From Kitasatospora sp. NA04385 (GTDB taxonomy: Bacteria > Actinomycetota > Actinomycetes > Streptomycetales > Streptomycetaceae): a stretch of DNA of 64,000 nt. Where the stretch lies: positions 6,765,728-6,829,727 of the forward strand of contig NZ_CP054919.1 of the NCBI RefSeq assembly GCF_013364235.1, given 5' to 3'. The stretch's first letter is position 1, and the number at the start of each line of letters is the position of its first letter. This document shows positions 18,610 through 27,343 of this stretch, piece by piece. The position numbers and the translations under genes are program-made. Below the pieces are notes generated by a model. It was not told the DNA's origin and did not search any database. It saw nothing but the letters and a program-made list of their open reading frames with translations.

Positions 18610-19530
18610 TCAGGAGACCGGGATGACCGGGGTGACGCCCTCGCGGTGCACGGTGCCCTCGATCAGGCCGTACATCCGGTCGGCGGCGTAGTAGACCTCG
18701 TTGTCGTTCTTCAGTCCGAACGGCTCCAGGTCGACCAGGAAGTGGTGCTTGTTCGGCAGCTCCAGGCGGACCTCGTCCACCTCGGCGCGGCTGTTCAGCA
18801 CCCGGGTGCCCATCGCGTGCAGGGTCTGCTGCAGCGAGTAGGAGTAGGTCTCGGCGAACGCCTCCAGCAGGTGGCGGCGCACCTGCTGGTACGAGCGGTT
18901 CCAGTTCGGCTCCGGCTCGCCGTCGCGGCCGTGGAAGCCGAACGCCCAACGGGCCGTCACCTGGGTGGCCAGGATGCGGTCGTACGCCTCCTGGAGGGTG
19001 GTGTACCCGTCCTTGATGTAGCCCCAGAACTCGGAGTTGGTGGTGTTCATCACCACCAGGTCCTTGAGCCCGGAGACCACCCGGAACCGGTCGCCGTCGT
19101 ACACCACCTCGGTGGTGCGCACCTCCTGGCCCTTGCGGACGAAGGAGTGGCCGACCTCCTCCGAGCCGATGAACCGGGAGGACGAGTCGGGGGTCCTGAT
19201 CCGCTCCCAGCCGTACTCCTCGATCCGGATCCGGGCGCTGTGCACCACGCCGCGCTCGGTGTCCTCGACGAAGTGCCGGGCGAGCCGGATGCCGAAGCCC
19301 TCGGCGGACTCGATGCCGTGCTCCTTGGCGTAGGCGTACACGGTGTTCTTGGTGGTGTCGGTGGGCAGGCAGTTGGCGTTCGAGCCGGTGAGGTGGACGT
19401 CCTCGAACTCGCCGCGCAGCGAGACCGAGACGTTCAGGTCCTTGATCTCGTGGCGGGTGGAATCGCGGTAGACCCGGACGATGCGGTTCTCCGCCTTGCC
19501 GTACTGGTTCTGACCGAGCACGTGGGCCAT
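18610..19530 (-). CDS. uox: factor-independent urate oxidase (uricase)
   Basis: The 306-residue protein carries both T-fold repeats of uricase. It oxidises urate to 5-hydroxyisourate with O2, releasing H2O2, without metal or cofactor. Visible signatures are GQNQYGKAENR with the catalytic Lys12, CLPTDTTKNTVYA with the catalytic Thr, RIRIEEYGWERI, NTTNSEFWGYIKD, and the late LPNKHHFLVDLEPFG containing the catalytic His. No peroxisomal-type tail is expected in bacteria. It follows HIU hydrolase by 31 bp in the same operon. The catalase downstream of the allantoin genes would remove its peroxide. Confidence 0.97.
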   Translation of the reverse strand: MAHVLGQNQYGKAENRIVRVYRDSTRHEIKDLNVSVSLRGEFEDVHLTGSNANCLPTDTTKNTVYAYAKEHGIESAEGFGIRLARHFVEDTERGVVHSARIRIEEYGWERIRTPDSSSRFIGSEEVGHSFVRKGQEVRTTEVVYDGDRFRVVSGLKDLVVMNTTNSEFWGYIKDGYTTLQEAYDRILATQVTARWAFGFHGRDGEPEPNWNRSYQQVRRHLLEAFAETYSYSLQQTLHAMGTRVLNSRAEVDEVRLELPNKHHFLVDLEPFGLKNDNEVYYAADRMYGLIEGTVHREGVTPVIPVS

Positions 19531-19561
19531 GAGGTGGCTCCTAGGGGTCCAGACGGTCTAC

Positions 19562-19894
19562 CTAGCTTCCGCGGTAGACCGAGTAGCCGAACGGGTTGAG
19601 CAGCAACGGCACGTGGTAGTGGTGCTGCGCGGGCGCGACCGTGAAGACGATCGAGACCTCGGGGAAGAACGGCCGCTCGGCCGACCCCGCGTAGTACGCC
19701 GCGGTGTCGAAGAGCAGCCGGACGACCGAGCCCGCCTCCGCGGCCGGCAGGTCCCTGACCCGGCCGTCGGAGTCCGTGGCGGAGGTGCCGAGCACCTTCC
19801 AGCCACCCTCGGTGTGCAGTGCCAGCTCGACCGGGACGCCTTCGGCCGGGCGGCCGAGGCTGGTGTCGAGCACGTGCGTGGAGATGCCGGTCAC
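19562..19894 (-). CDS. uraH: 5-hydroxyisourate hydrolase
   Basis: This 110-residue transthyretin-like protein hydrolyses 5-hydroxyisourate to OHCU. It begins GISTHVLDTSLGRPA, which includes the active-site His, and ends in the diagnostic tetrapeptide YRGS. The central HHYHVPLLLNPFGYSVYRGS block is also typical. It sits between the decarboxylase and uricase genes, the usual order. Full length, no signal peptide, cytoplasmic. Confidence 0.97.
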   Translation of the reverse strand: MTGISTHVLDTSLGRPAEGVPVELALHTEGGWKVLGTSATDSDGRVRDLPAAEAGSVVRLLFDTAAYYAGSAERPFFPEVSIVFTVAPAQHHYHVPLLLNPFGYSVYRGS

Positions 19895-19938
19895 GGGCGG
19901 GGAACCTCACTGATGGCAGTAAGTGACTGTCCGTCAAT

Positions 19939-20445
19939 TCACTGACGAACGTCAAGCAGTTGATTGATGCGAATGTCGTTGATCTTCCGCAGCTCGCCCC
20001 GGACGACCTCCGCCTCGGTGGCGGCGTCGTGCGGGTACCGCTCGCGCAGCGCGGCGAGCATGCCGTCCGCGGTGCGGCCGGTGGCGCAGATCAGGAAGAC
20101 GTGGCCGAACTTCGCCTCGTAGGCGGCGTTGGCCGTGCGCAACTCGTCCAGCACGGACGGGTCGACGCCCCGGACGCCGGCCTGTTCGCGCTCGGAGACG
20201 GCGTCCCCCGGCTTGGGGGCGCCGATCCGGGCGTGGCCGGCCATCGCGTCGCGCAGGTCGGCCGCGGAGAGCCCCGCCGTCGCCTTCGCGTTGGCGGCCC
20301 GCAGGTCCTCGCGGTCGTGCCAGGGGCGGGACGCCGCGACGGCGGCGGCCCAGGCGGGGCTGGAGCAGACCTCCAGCAGGATCTCCCTCAGCTCGGACGC
20401 GCCGGTGGCGGCCAGGGCCGAGAGGGCAGGGGGTGGCTGGGTCAC
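19939..20445 (-). CDS. uraD: OHCU decarboxylase
   Basis: The 168-residue protein catalyses the last step to (S)-allantoin. Motifs are LLEVCSSPAWAAAVAASRPWHD, MAGHARIGAPK holding the catalytic His, SEREQAGV, YEAKFGHVFLICATGR with the catalytic Glu/Phe region, and the final helix LRKINDIRINQLL. The GTG at 20445 follows AGGAGG by 8 nt. It is the first gene of a minus-strand operon (uraD-uraH-uox-permease-deaminase), whose promoter region carries AllR-type operator 2 about 60 bp upstream. Confidence 0.95.
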   Translation of the reverse strand: MTQPPPALSALAATGASELREILLEVCSSPAWAAAVAASRPWHDREDLRAANAKATAGLSAADLRDAMAGHARIGAPKPGDAVSEREQAGVRGVDPSVLDELRTANAAYEAKFGHVFLICATGRTADGMLAALRERYPHDAATEAEVVRGELRKINDIRINQLLDVRQ

Positions 20446-20504
20446 GGGTGGACCTCCTGAGGGTTGGTGCCACCCGCACAAGCTAGATCGGCCGCAACAG
20501 GCCG

Positions 20505-20520
20505 TCAACACTTTGTTGAA
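20505..20520. promoter_or_regulatory. AllR-type operator 2 (urate operon)
   Basis: TCAACACTTTGTTGAA; on the minus strand it reads TTCAACAAAGTGTTGA, matching TTCAAC-N5-GTTGAA with AAANN spacer. It lies 60-75 bp upstream of the uraD start. Confidence 0.7.
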
Positions 20521-20598
20521 CTGTTTGTGGTGACGGCGCGCGGCGCCGGGTCCGCGGCCCGGCGCCGTGTGCGATCCGCCAAGGGCGGGGCCGGCCGG

Positions 20599-20970
20599 TC
20601 AGGCCTTCTCCTGCCGGTTCAGGTAGTTGTACACGGTGAACCGGCTGACCCCGAGCGCCGACGCGACGGTCTCCACCCCGTGGCGGACGGTGAACGCGCC
20701 GCGCTCCTCCAGCAGGGCGACCACCCGCTGCTTCTCCGCGCGGTCCAGCTCGGCCAGCGGCCGGCCGTCGAACTGCCGGGCCATCTCGGCCAGCAGCCGG
20801 TCCAGCGCGCTGCTCAGGTGTGGCAGCCGCACCGCGACGGCGGGCGTGCCGTCCCACTCCAGCACGACGTCCTCCGCGCGGGCCTCGGACGGTGCGACCG
20901 CGGTCGCGCCGACGGCGGCCAGCAGCGGCTCCAGGGCGGCGGCGAGCGGGTGGTCCAGGGCGTCGCTCAC
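20599..20970 (-). CDS. helix-turn-helix regulator (YheO/HTH_22-like C-terminus)
   Basis: The 123-residue protein ends in a helix-turn-helix: LDRAEKQRVVALLEERGAFTVRHGVETVASALGVSRFTVYNYLNR. The pattern (E-K-R, V-x-x-L, G-A-F-x-V-R, A-S-x-L-G-V-S-R-x-T-V-Y-N-Y-L) matches the YheO-type DNA-binding domain. The N-terminal 70 residues may bind a ligand or dimerise. It overlaps the gene upstream by 4 nt (ATGA), so the two are co-translated. The position beside the urate operon suggests, but does not prove, a role in purine or thiazole-like metabolite sensing. Confidence 0.75.
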   Translation of the reverse strand: MSDALDHPLAAALEPLLAAVGATAVAPSEARAEDVVLEWDGTPAVAVRLPHLSSALDRLLAEMARQFDGRPLAELDRAEKQRVVALLEERGAFTVRHGVETVASALGVSRFTVYNYLNRQEKA

Positions 20971-21278
20971 GGCTTATCCCCTCCTTCCGGTCCGGTCGGC
21001 GCGGCTCCTTCGGGCCCGCGGCCCCCCGGGGCGCCGGGCTCCTCGTCCAGCACGCTGACCTGGACCGAGATCCGGCTCGCCCCCGCCGCCAGGGTCTCCC
21101 GCAGCAGGCGGGTGACGGCGGCCAGGGCCTGCTCGGCGTCGCCCTCGGCGCTGGTGCCGAACGGCCCCACCGAGACGGCGAGCCCCGCCTCGTCCACCGC
21201 GCGGCGCGCGGCCTTGGCGTGCTCGGGGAACCCGTCCAGTTCGAACGGCTCTGTCGTGAACTCCACCATCAATCGCAC
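20967..21278 (-). CDS. thiamine-binding-like protein (DUF77/MTH1187 family)
   Basis: This is a 103-residue protein. The ferredoxin-like fold pattern is visible: VEFTTEPFELDGFPEHAKAARRAVDEAGLAVSVGPFGTSAEGDAEQALAAVTRLL, then ASRISVQVSV. The G-P-F-G-T-x-x-E-G and helix-strand order match DUF77 proteins, some of which bind thiamine or its precursors. The last 25 residues are Pro/Gly-rich. Translation is coupled to the regulator at 20599, so the pair may sense a metabolite together. Confidence 0.65.
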   Translation of the reverse strand: MRLMVEFTTEPFELDGFPEHAKAARRAVDEAGLAVSVGPFGTSAEGDAEQALAAVTRLLRETLAAGASRISVQVSVLDEEPGAPGGRGPEGAAPTGPEGGDKP

Positions 21279-21354
21279 CCGCTCAGCTTATCGACCCGGC
21301 CGCACTGGGGGATCGGACAGGACCGCCGGGCCGGACGGCCGGGCGTTCGGCTGC

Positions 21355-21370
21355 TTCAACAAATTGTTGC
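21355..21370. promoter_or_regulatory. AllR-type operator 3 (hyi-glxR-glycerate kinase)
   Basis: TTCAACAAATTGTTGC matches the first half-site perfectly and the second in four of six positions. It lies about 106 bp upstream of the isomerase start, where a promoter is expected. Confidence 0.65.
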
Positions 21371-21475
21371 GGCGTTCTTGACAGCCTGAGCGGCGGCAGA
21401 GAAGCTTCCATCAAGCAGAATTCGACTTCCGGATCGTGGAAGTTGCCCGGTGAGAGAGCGATTGAGGTGAACGAC

Positions 21476-22312
21476 GTGACCGCTGCCGCCCAGCACCGCT
21501 TCACGGTCAACCTGTCCATCCTGTTCGGCGAACTGCCCCTGCTGGAGCGGCCCGCCGCGGCCGCCGCGGCCGGCTTCACCGCCGCCGAACTCTGGTGGCC
21601 CTTCGGCGAGGAGCACACCCCCGGCCCGGACGAGACCGACGCCCTGGTGCGCGCCTTCGAGGCCGCCGGCGTCCGGCTCACCGGCCTCAACCTCCTCGAC
21701 GACCTGACCCGCGGCGCCCGCGGCACGCTCTCCGTCCCCGCCGAGAGCGAGCGCTTCCGGGAGAACCTCCCGGTCGCCACCGCCCTCGCCGAACGCCTCG
21801 GCACCGGCGCGCTCAACGCCCTCTACGGCAACCGCGTCCCCGGCGCCGACCCGGCCGAACAGGACGCCCTCGCGCTGGAGAACCTCACCCTGGCCGCCCG
21901 CGCCGCGCACTCGATCGGCGCCGTCCTGCTGGTGGAGACCCTCAACCGGGCCGAGTCCCCCGACTACCCGCTGGTCACCGCCGCCGCCGCGGTCGACGTC
22001 GTCGACAAGGTCAACGCCGCCACCGGCCTCGGCAACGCCAAGTTCCTCTGCGACCTCTACCACCTGGCCCGCAACGGCGAGGACCCGGCCGCCGTCATCG
22101 ACGCGCACGCCGACCGGATCGGCCACGTGCAGATCGCCGACACCCCCGGGCGCAACGAACCCGGCACCGGCGACCTCGACTTCGAGGCCCTGTTCGCCCG
22201 CCTCACCGCCGTCGGTTACCAGGGGCTCGTCGGCCTCGAGTACCGCCCGGCCGGCGGCGTCAGCGCCGAGAGCTTCGGCTGGCTGCCGCGCGAGCTGCGC
22301 GCCGCGCGCTGA
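21476..22312 (+). CDS. hyi: hydroxypyruvate isomerase (TIM barrel)
   Basis: The 278-residue protein has the xylose isomerase-like barrel of hydroxypyruvate isomerase: RFTVNLSILFGELPLLERPAAAAAAGF, LNLLDDLTRGARGTLSVP, LLVETLNRAESPDYPL with the metal-binding Glu, KFLCDLYHLARNGEDP, GHVQIADTPGRNEPGTGDLDF, and GLEYRP. It interconverts hydroxypyruvate and tartronate semialdehyde. GAGGTGA (21464-21470) lies 5 nt before the GTG at 21476 and decides the start; GTG 21467 is the alternative. It is followed by the reductase and glycerate kinase genes, forming a glyoxylate-salvage operon. Confidence 0.88.
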   Translation: MTAAAQHRFTVNLSILFGELPLLERPAAAAAAGFTAAELWWPFGEEHTPGPDETDALVRAFEAAGVRLTGLNLLDDLTRGARGTLSVPAESERFRENLPVATALAERLGTGALNALYGNRVPGADPAEQDALALENLTLAARAAHSIGAVLLVETLNRAESPDYPLVTAAAAVDVVDKVNAATGLGNAKFLCDLYHLARNGEDPAAVIDAHADRIGHVQIADTPGRNEPGTGDLDFEALFARLTAVGYQGLVGLEYRPAGGVSAESFGWLPRELRAAR

Positions 22313-22366
22313 GCGCCGAAGCCCTTCCCCCCGCACCGCACCCTCACAGCTAAGGACCCGCACGCG

Positions 22367-23257
22367 ATGAGCCGCAAGATCGCCTTCATCGGCCTCGGCA
22401 TCATGGGCAAGCCCATGGCCGTCAACCTGGTCAAGGCCGGCCACCACGTCACCGGCTACAACCTCACCCAGGAGCCCATCGACGCCCTGGTCGCCGCGGG
22501 CGGCCACGGCGCCGCCTCGATCGCCGAGGCCGTCGCCGACGCCGAGGTCGTCATCACCATGGTCCCCGCCGACCCGCAGGTCGAGCAGGCGGTCCTCGGC
22601 GAGGACGGCGTCCTGGCGCACGCCAGGCCCGGCGCCCTGGTCATCGACATGTCCAGCATCACCCCGCAGACCTCGATCAAGGTGGACGCCGCCGCGCGGG
22701 CCGCCGGCCTGCGCAGCCTGGACGCCCCCGTCTCCGGCGGCGAGGCCGGTGCGGTCGAGGCCGTGCTCTCCATCATGGTCGGCGGCGAGGCGGCCGACTT
22801 CGCCGAGGCAAAGCCGCTGTTCGACGCGCTCGGCACCACCGTCGTGCACGTCGGCCCGGCCGGTGCGGGCCAGACCGTCAAGGCCGCCAACCAGCTGATC
22901 GTCGCCGTCAACATCCAGGTGCTGGCCGAGGCCGTGGTCTTCCTGGAGAACGCGGGCGTCGACCTCGCCGCCGCGCTCGACGTGCTCGGCGGCGGGCTGG
23001 CCGGCTCCACCGTGCTGAACCGCAAGAAGGGCAACATGCTGGCCCGCGAGTTCGCCCCCGGCTTCCGGATCGACCTCCACCACAAGGACATGGGCATCGT
23101 CACCGACGCCGCCCGCGCCGTCGGCGCCGCGCTCCCGCTCGGCGCGGTCGCCGCCCAACTGGTCGCCTCCGCCCGCGCCAACGGCGACGGCTCCCTCGAC
23201 CACTCGGCCCTGCTGCGCGGCGTCGAACGGCTCTCCGGCCGCGAGGTCAAGCAGTAA
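22367..23257 (+). CDS. glxR: 2-hydroxy-3-oxopropionate (tartronate semialdehyde) reductase
   Basis: The 296-residue beta-hydroxyacid dehydrogenase has the NAD(P)-binding motif FIGLGIMGKPMAVNL at the N-terminus, the substrate loop DAPVSGGEAGA, and the catalytic Lys in GAGQTVKAANQLIV near residue 171. It reduces tartronate semialdehyde to glycerate. It lies 54 bp after hydroxypyruvate isomerase and before glycerate kinase, which fits the glycerate pathway from allantoin. The end of the gene is followed by a hairpin at 23264. Confidence 0.92.
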   Translation: MSRKIAFIGLGIMGKPMAVNLVKAGHHVTGYNLTQEPIDALVAAGGHGAASIAEAVADAEVVITMVPADPQVEQAVLGEDGVLAHARPGALVIDMSSITPQTSIKVDAAARAAGLRSLDAPVSGGEAGAVEAVLSIMVGGEAADFAEAKPLFDALGTTVVHVGPAGAGQTVKAANQLIVAVNIQVLAEAVVFLENAGVDLAAALDVLGGGLAGSTVLNRKKGNMLAREFAPGFRIDLHHKDMGIVTDAARAVGAALPLGAVAAQLVASARANGDGSLDHSALLRGVERLSGREVKQ

Positions 23258-23263
23258 CCACCA

Positions 23264-23378
23264 GGGGCTCGGGGAACGGCGAGCCCCGGTCTGCGGGCGG
23301 TTCACTGCCGTTGCGCGCATCTGCTTCTGGTTCTCTTGAAGACACGCAGCAGCATCGACCCGCCGTTCCCCGAGCCCC
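23264..23378. terminator. hairpin plus distant 18-nt inverted copy
   Basis: GGGGCTCG (23264-23271) pairs with CGAGCCCC (23280-23287), giving a terminator-like hairpin right after the reductase gene. The wider 18-nt segment at 23264-23281 is repeated exactly in inverted orientation at 23361-23378, so two alternative pairings exist across a 79-nt spacer. This could attenuate transcription into glycerate kinase. Confidence 0.5.
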
Positions 23379-23444
23379 CGGCGGCGCTCACCCGAGCTGC
23401 CCGACAGTTCCTCCGCTCCCTCCCCCCGTGAAAGGCCCGGTCCC

Positions 23445-24566
23445 GTGCGAGGTCATGTGGTTGTCGCCCCCGACAAGTTCAAGGGGTCGCTGGAGGGCGC
23501 CGAGGTCGCCGCGCGGATCGCCGCCGGGATCCGGCGGACGGCGCCCGGGGTGGAGGTGCGCGAGCTGCCGGTGGCCGACGGCGGGGAGGGGACGCTGGCG
23601 GCGGCGCTCGCGGCGGGCTTCTCCCGGGTGGAGGTGAAGGTCGCCGGGCCGACCGGGCTGCCGGTGGTCGCGGGGCTGGCGGTGAAGGGGGAGACCGCCG
23701 TGGTGGAGCTGGCGCAGGCGTCCGGGCTGGCCCGGCTGCCGGGGGGCCGGACCGCGCCGCTCGCGGCGGGCTCGTACGGGGTCGGCCAGCTGGTCGCGAA
23801 GGCGCTCTCGCTGGGGGTGTCCCGGGTGGTGCTGGGCCTGGGGGGCAGTGCCTGCACCGACGGCGGCGCGGGCATGGTGCAGGCGCTGGGCGTCGAGCTG
23901 TACGACGCGGACGGCGCGCCGCTGCCGCCCGGCGGGCCGCGCTGCGCCGACTGGCCCGGGTCGACCCGGGCCCGCTCGCGGAGCGGCTGCGCGGGGTGGA
24001 GGTGGTCGTCGCCTGCGACGTGGACAACCCGCTGCTCGGCCCGCGCGGCGCGGCCGCCGTGTACGGCCCGCAGAAGGGCGCGGACGCCGCGGACCTGCTG
24101 GTGCTGGAGCAGGGGCTGACCCGCTGGGCGGACGCGGTGGCCGGGCTGACGGGCCGTGAGGTCCGGGACGCGGCGGGCGCGGGTGCGGCCGGCGGGGTCG
24201 GCTTCGCCGCGCTGGCACTGCTGGGCGCGCGGATGCGTCCGGGCATCGACCTGCTGCTGGAGCTGCTGGGCTTCGAGCGGGCGGTGCGCGGCGCCCGCCT
24301 GGTGGTGACCGGCGAGGGCTGCCTGGACGCGCAGACCCTGCACGGCAAGGCCCCGGCGGGGTGGCCGCGGCGGCGGCCCGGGCCGGGTGCCGGTGGCGGC
24401 GGTCGCCGGGCGGCTGGAGCTGGCCGAGCGGGAGTGGCGGGCGGCGGGCTTCGTCGAGGCGCTGGCGCTGGCCGACCTGGCGGGCGATCCGGCGGAGTCG
24501 ATGGCCCGGGCGGGCGAGCTGGCCGAGCTGGCGGGGGAGCGGCTGGCGGCCCGGCTGCTGCGCTGA
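23445..24566 (+). pseudogene. glycerate kinase, three apparent single-G frameshifts
   Basis: The homology is complete across three frames: VVVAPDKFKGSLEGAEVAARIAAGI, VADGGEGTL, GSYGVGQLVAKAL and LGLGGSACTDGGAGM in the first; VVVACDVDNPLLGPRGAAAVYGPQKGA and VTGEGCLDAQTLHGKAP in the second; and VAAVAGRLELAE...AARLLR at the end. Frame changes occur near 23937, 24359 and 24387, each inside a run of three or four G. Adding one G at each would restore a glycerate kinase of about 374 residues. All three errors have the same type, which suggests homopolymer miscalls more than decay. The enzyme phosphorylates glycerate to enter glycolysis. The GTG at 23445 starts the protein. Confidence 0.75.
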
Positions 24567-24596
24567 CGGGCCGTCGCACTCTCGTACGTTCACACA

Positions 24597-24612
24597 TTGA
24601 CGTTTTGTTGAA
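24597..24612. promoter_or_regulatory. AllR-type operator 4 (allantoinase)
   Basis: TTGACGTTTTGTTGAA; the opposite strand reads TTCAACAAAACGTCAA, a perfect first half-site and spacer with a weaker second half. It is 67 bp upstream of the allantoinase ATG, in an AT-richer promoter segment. Confidence 0.65.
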
Positions 24613-24678
24613 GGCGAGCCTAGGCTCCCAGCACTCCTTCGACCCACCCTCGCCCACACGACGCTCGGAGGTTCCCCC

Positions 24679-26031
24679 ATGCCCATCGACGCCGAGGTGA
24701 TCCGCTCCCGGCGGGTGGTCCTGCCGGACGGCGAACGCCCCGCCGACGTGCTGGTCCGGGCCGGAAGGATCGAGCGGGTCGCCCCGCACGGCACCCTGTC
24801 CGCCGACGGCCACCGGCTCACCGACCTCGGCGAGGCCGCGCTGCTGCCCGGCCTGGTCGACACCCACGTGCACGTCAACGAGCCCGGCCGCACCGACTGG
24901 GAGGGCTTCGCCTCCGCGACGAAGGCCGCCGCGGCCGGCGGCGTCACCACCCTCGTGGACATGCCGCTCAACTCGGTCCCGCCGACCACCACGGTCGAGG
25001 GGCTCGACGCCAAGCGGAGGACCGCCGAGGGCCAGACCTGGGTCGATCTGGGCTTCTGGGGCGGCGCCGTCCCCGGCAACACCGACCAGCTCGAACCCCT
25101 GCACCGGGAGGGCGTGTTCGGCTTCAAGTCGTTCCTCGCCCCGTCCGGGGTGGACGAGTTCCCGCACCTGGCCACCCCCGCCGACCTGGAGGCCGCGCTC
25201 GCCGAGCAGGCCCGGATCGGCGCCCTGGCGATCATCCACGCCGAGGACCCGGCCGTGCTGGACGCCGCCCCGCACGTCCCCGGCGCCCACTACCGCGACT
25301 TCCTGGCCTCCCGCCCGGACGACGCCGAGGCCGCCGCGGTCGCCGCCCTGCTGGCCGCCGCCCGCCGCACCGGCGCCCGGGTGCACGTCCTGCACGTCTC
25401 CTCCGCCGCCGTGCTGCCGCTGCTGCGCCGCGCCCGGGCGGACGGCGTCGAGGTCACCGCCGAGACCTGCCCGCACTACCTGACCCTGGCCGCCGAGGAG
25501 GTCCCCGACGGGGACACCGCCTTCAAGTGCTGCCCGCCGATCCGCGACGAGTCCAACCGCGACCTGCTCTGGCAGGCCCTCGCGGACGGCGAGTTCGCCG
25601 CCGTGGTCTCCGACCACTCGCCCTCCACCCCCGACCTCAAACTCCTGCGCCGGCACGGCGGCAGCGGCGACTTCGCCGCCGCCTGGGGCGGCATCGCCTC
25701 CCTCCAGCTGGGCCTGCCCGCCGTCTGGACCGAGGCCCGCCGGCGCGGCCACACCCTGGCCGACGTGGTCCGCTGGATGTCCGCCGGACCGGCCGCCCTG
25801 GTCGGCCTGACCGGCACCAAGGGCGCCATCGCGCCCGGGTGCGACGCCGACCTGGTGGCCTTCGACCCGGACGGCGAGCTGACCGTCCGCGCCGAACGCC
25901 TCCACCACAAGAACCCGGTCACCCCGTACGCGGGCCGCACCCTCACCGGGCTGGTCCGGCGCACCTGGCTGCGCGGGCGGCCCGTCGACCCCGACGGCGC
26001 CCCGCACGGCCGGCAGATCGTCCGACCCTGA
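24679..26031 (+). CDS. allB: allantoinase
   Basis: The 450-residue cyclic amidohydrolase opens the allantoin ring to allantoate. The metal ligands [17 protein letters not shown] (His63, His65), the carbamylated Lys in [13 protein letters not shown] near residue 150, HAEDP, HVLHVSS and the Asp in VSDHSPST are all present, in the order of the dihydroorotase-allantoinase family. The N-E-P-G-R-T-x-W-E-G variant favours allantoinase over dihydroorotase or hydantoinase. It is first in an operon with allantoicase (38-bp gap), under AllR-type operator 4. Confidence 0.96.
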   Translation: MPIDAEVIRSRRVVLPDGERPADVLVRAGRIERVAPHGTLSADGHRLTDLGEAALLPGLVDTHVHVNEPGRTDWEGFASATKAAAAGGVTTLVDMPLNSVPPTTTVEGLDAKRRTAEGQTWVDLGFWGGAVPGNTDQLEPLHREGVFGFKSFLAPSGVDEFPHLATPADLEAALAEQARIGALAIIHAEDPAVLDAAPHVPGAHYRDFLASRPDDAEAAAVAALLAAARRTGARVHVLHVSSAAVLPLLRRARADGVEVTAETCPHYLTLAAEEVPDGDTAFKCCPPIRDESNRDLLWQALADGEFAAVVSDHSPSTPDLKLLRRHGGSGDFAAAWGGIASLQLGLPAVWTEARRRGHTLADVVRWMSAGPAALVGLTGTKGAIAPGCDADLVAFDPDGELTVRAERLHHKNPVTPYAGRTLTGLVRRTWLRGRPVDPDGAPHGRQIVRP

Positions 26032-26069
26032 CACCGTAGACACCGCAACGCTCAAAGAAGGAGCACCAG

Positions 26070-27218
26070 TTGAGTACTGACCTGACCGCGGGCGCGCCGT
26101 TCACCGAACTGGTCGACCTGGCCTCCCGGCTGCTGGGCGCGGGCGTGGTCGCCACCAACGAGGACACCTTCGCCGACGCCGAGAACCTGCTGGTCGCCGC
26201 ACCCGCCGAGTTCCGCCCGCACACCTTCGGCCACAAGGGCCAGATCATGGACGGCTGGGAGTCCCGCCGCCGCCGCGGCGCCAGCGCCGAACAGCCGCAC
26301 CCCACCGAGGACGACCACGACTGGGCGGTGGTCCGGCTCGGCGCCGCGGGCCGGATCCGCGGCGTGGTCGTCGACACCGCGCACTTCACCGGCAACTACC
26401 CGGAGACCGCGTCCGTCCAGGCCGCGTCCGTCCCCGGCCACCCCTCGCCGGAGGAGCTCGCCGCCGCCGAGTGGACCGACCTCGTCCCGCGCACCGCCCT
26501 CAAGGGCGACACCGCGCACGCCTTCCCGGTCGACGACCCCACCCGCTGGACCCACGTCCGCCTCAACATCTGGCCGGACGGCGGCGTCGCCCGGCTGCGG
26601 GTGCACGGCGAGGTGCTGCCCGACCCGCGCGACCTGGCCGGCCTCACCTTCGACCTGGCCGCCCAGGAGCACGGCGGCGTCGCCGAGGCCGCCTCGGACC
26701 GCTACTTCTCCTCCCCGCACAACCTGAACGCTCCCGGCCGCGCCACCGTCATGGGCGACGGCTGGGAGACCCGGCGTCGGCGCGACAAGGCCAACGACTG
26801 GGTGCGAGTGGCCCTGGCCGGGGGCGGCGAGGTGCTGGCGGCGGAGGTGGACACCTCCTGCTTCGTCGCCAACGCCCCCGGCTGGGCCGAACTCGTCGGC
26901 ACCGACGGCGAGACGGAGACCGTCCTGCTGCCGCGCACCCGCCTGCAGCCCGACACCCGCCACCGCTACCGCCTCCCCGCGGGCACCCCCGTCACCCACG
27001 TCCGGATCAACGTCTACCCGGACGGCGGCCTCGCCCGCCTGCGCCTCACCGGCCGCCTCACCCCCGCCGGCCAGGACGCCCTCGCGCTGCGCTGGTTCAA
27101 CGCGCTCCCGCTGCCGGAGGCCCGCGAGGCGCTCGCCGCCGCCGGCCTGCCGACCGGCCTCGCCGAGGCCCGCCCGCTCACCGACGCGACGGCCGTCCGG
27201 CCGCTCTACGAGAGCTGA
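26070..27218 (+). CDS. alc: allantoicase
   Basis: The 382-residue protein consists of two homologous jelly-roll repeats. Each contains the signature D-G-W-E-(S/T)-[18 protein letters not shown] in the first and [18 protein letters not shown] in the second. It cleaves allantoate to ureidoglycolate and urea. A TTG start at 26070 follows AAGGAG and is fixed by it. No ureidoglycolate lyase or urease gene is in the window. A hairpin at 27283 ends the unit or separates it from catalase. Confidence 0.95.
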   Translation: MSTDLTAGAPFTELVDLASRLLGAGVVATNEDTFADAENLLVAAPAEFRPHTFGHKGQIMDGWESRRRRGASAEQPHPTEDDHDWAVVRLGAAGRIRGVVVDTAHFTGNYPETASVQAASVPGHPSPEELAAAEWTDLVPRTALKGDTAHAFPVDDPTRWTHVRLNIWPDGGVARLRVHGEVLPDPRDLAGLTFDLAAQEHGGVAEAASDRYFSSPHNLNAPGRATVMGDGWETRRRRDKANDWVRVALAGGGEVLAAEVDTSCFVANAPGWAELVGTDGETETVLLPRTRLQPDTRHRYRLPAGTPVTHVRINVYPDGGLARLRLTGRLTPAGQDALALRWFNALPLPEAREALAAAGLPTGLAEARPLTDATAVRPLYES

Positions 27219-27282
27219 GCCGCGCGGCCCCGACCGAACCGGAAGCCGAGGCGCGCCACGGCAGTGCACCGCCAGCAGACCC

Positions 27283-27304
27283 GGGCTCGCCGTTGCCCGA
27301 GCCC
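27283..27304. terminator. hairpin between allantoicase and catalase
   Basis: GGGCTCG (27283-27289) pairs with CGAGCCC (27298-27304) across an 8-nt loop. The sequence CGCCGTTNCCCGAGCCCCC is shared with the element at 23361-23378, so the same hairpin family recurs in the purine cluster. Confidence 0.45.
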
Positions 27305-27343
27305 CCGGTCCGTCCCCCCGATCGCCGAACACAAGGACCACCT

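Noticed and set aside
23445-24566. Programmed frameshifting in glycerate kinase
   Set aside because: Three separate shifts in plain G runs, without slippery sequence plus pseudoknot, and glycerate kinases are not known to use recoding.
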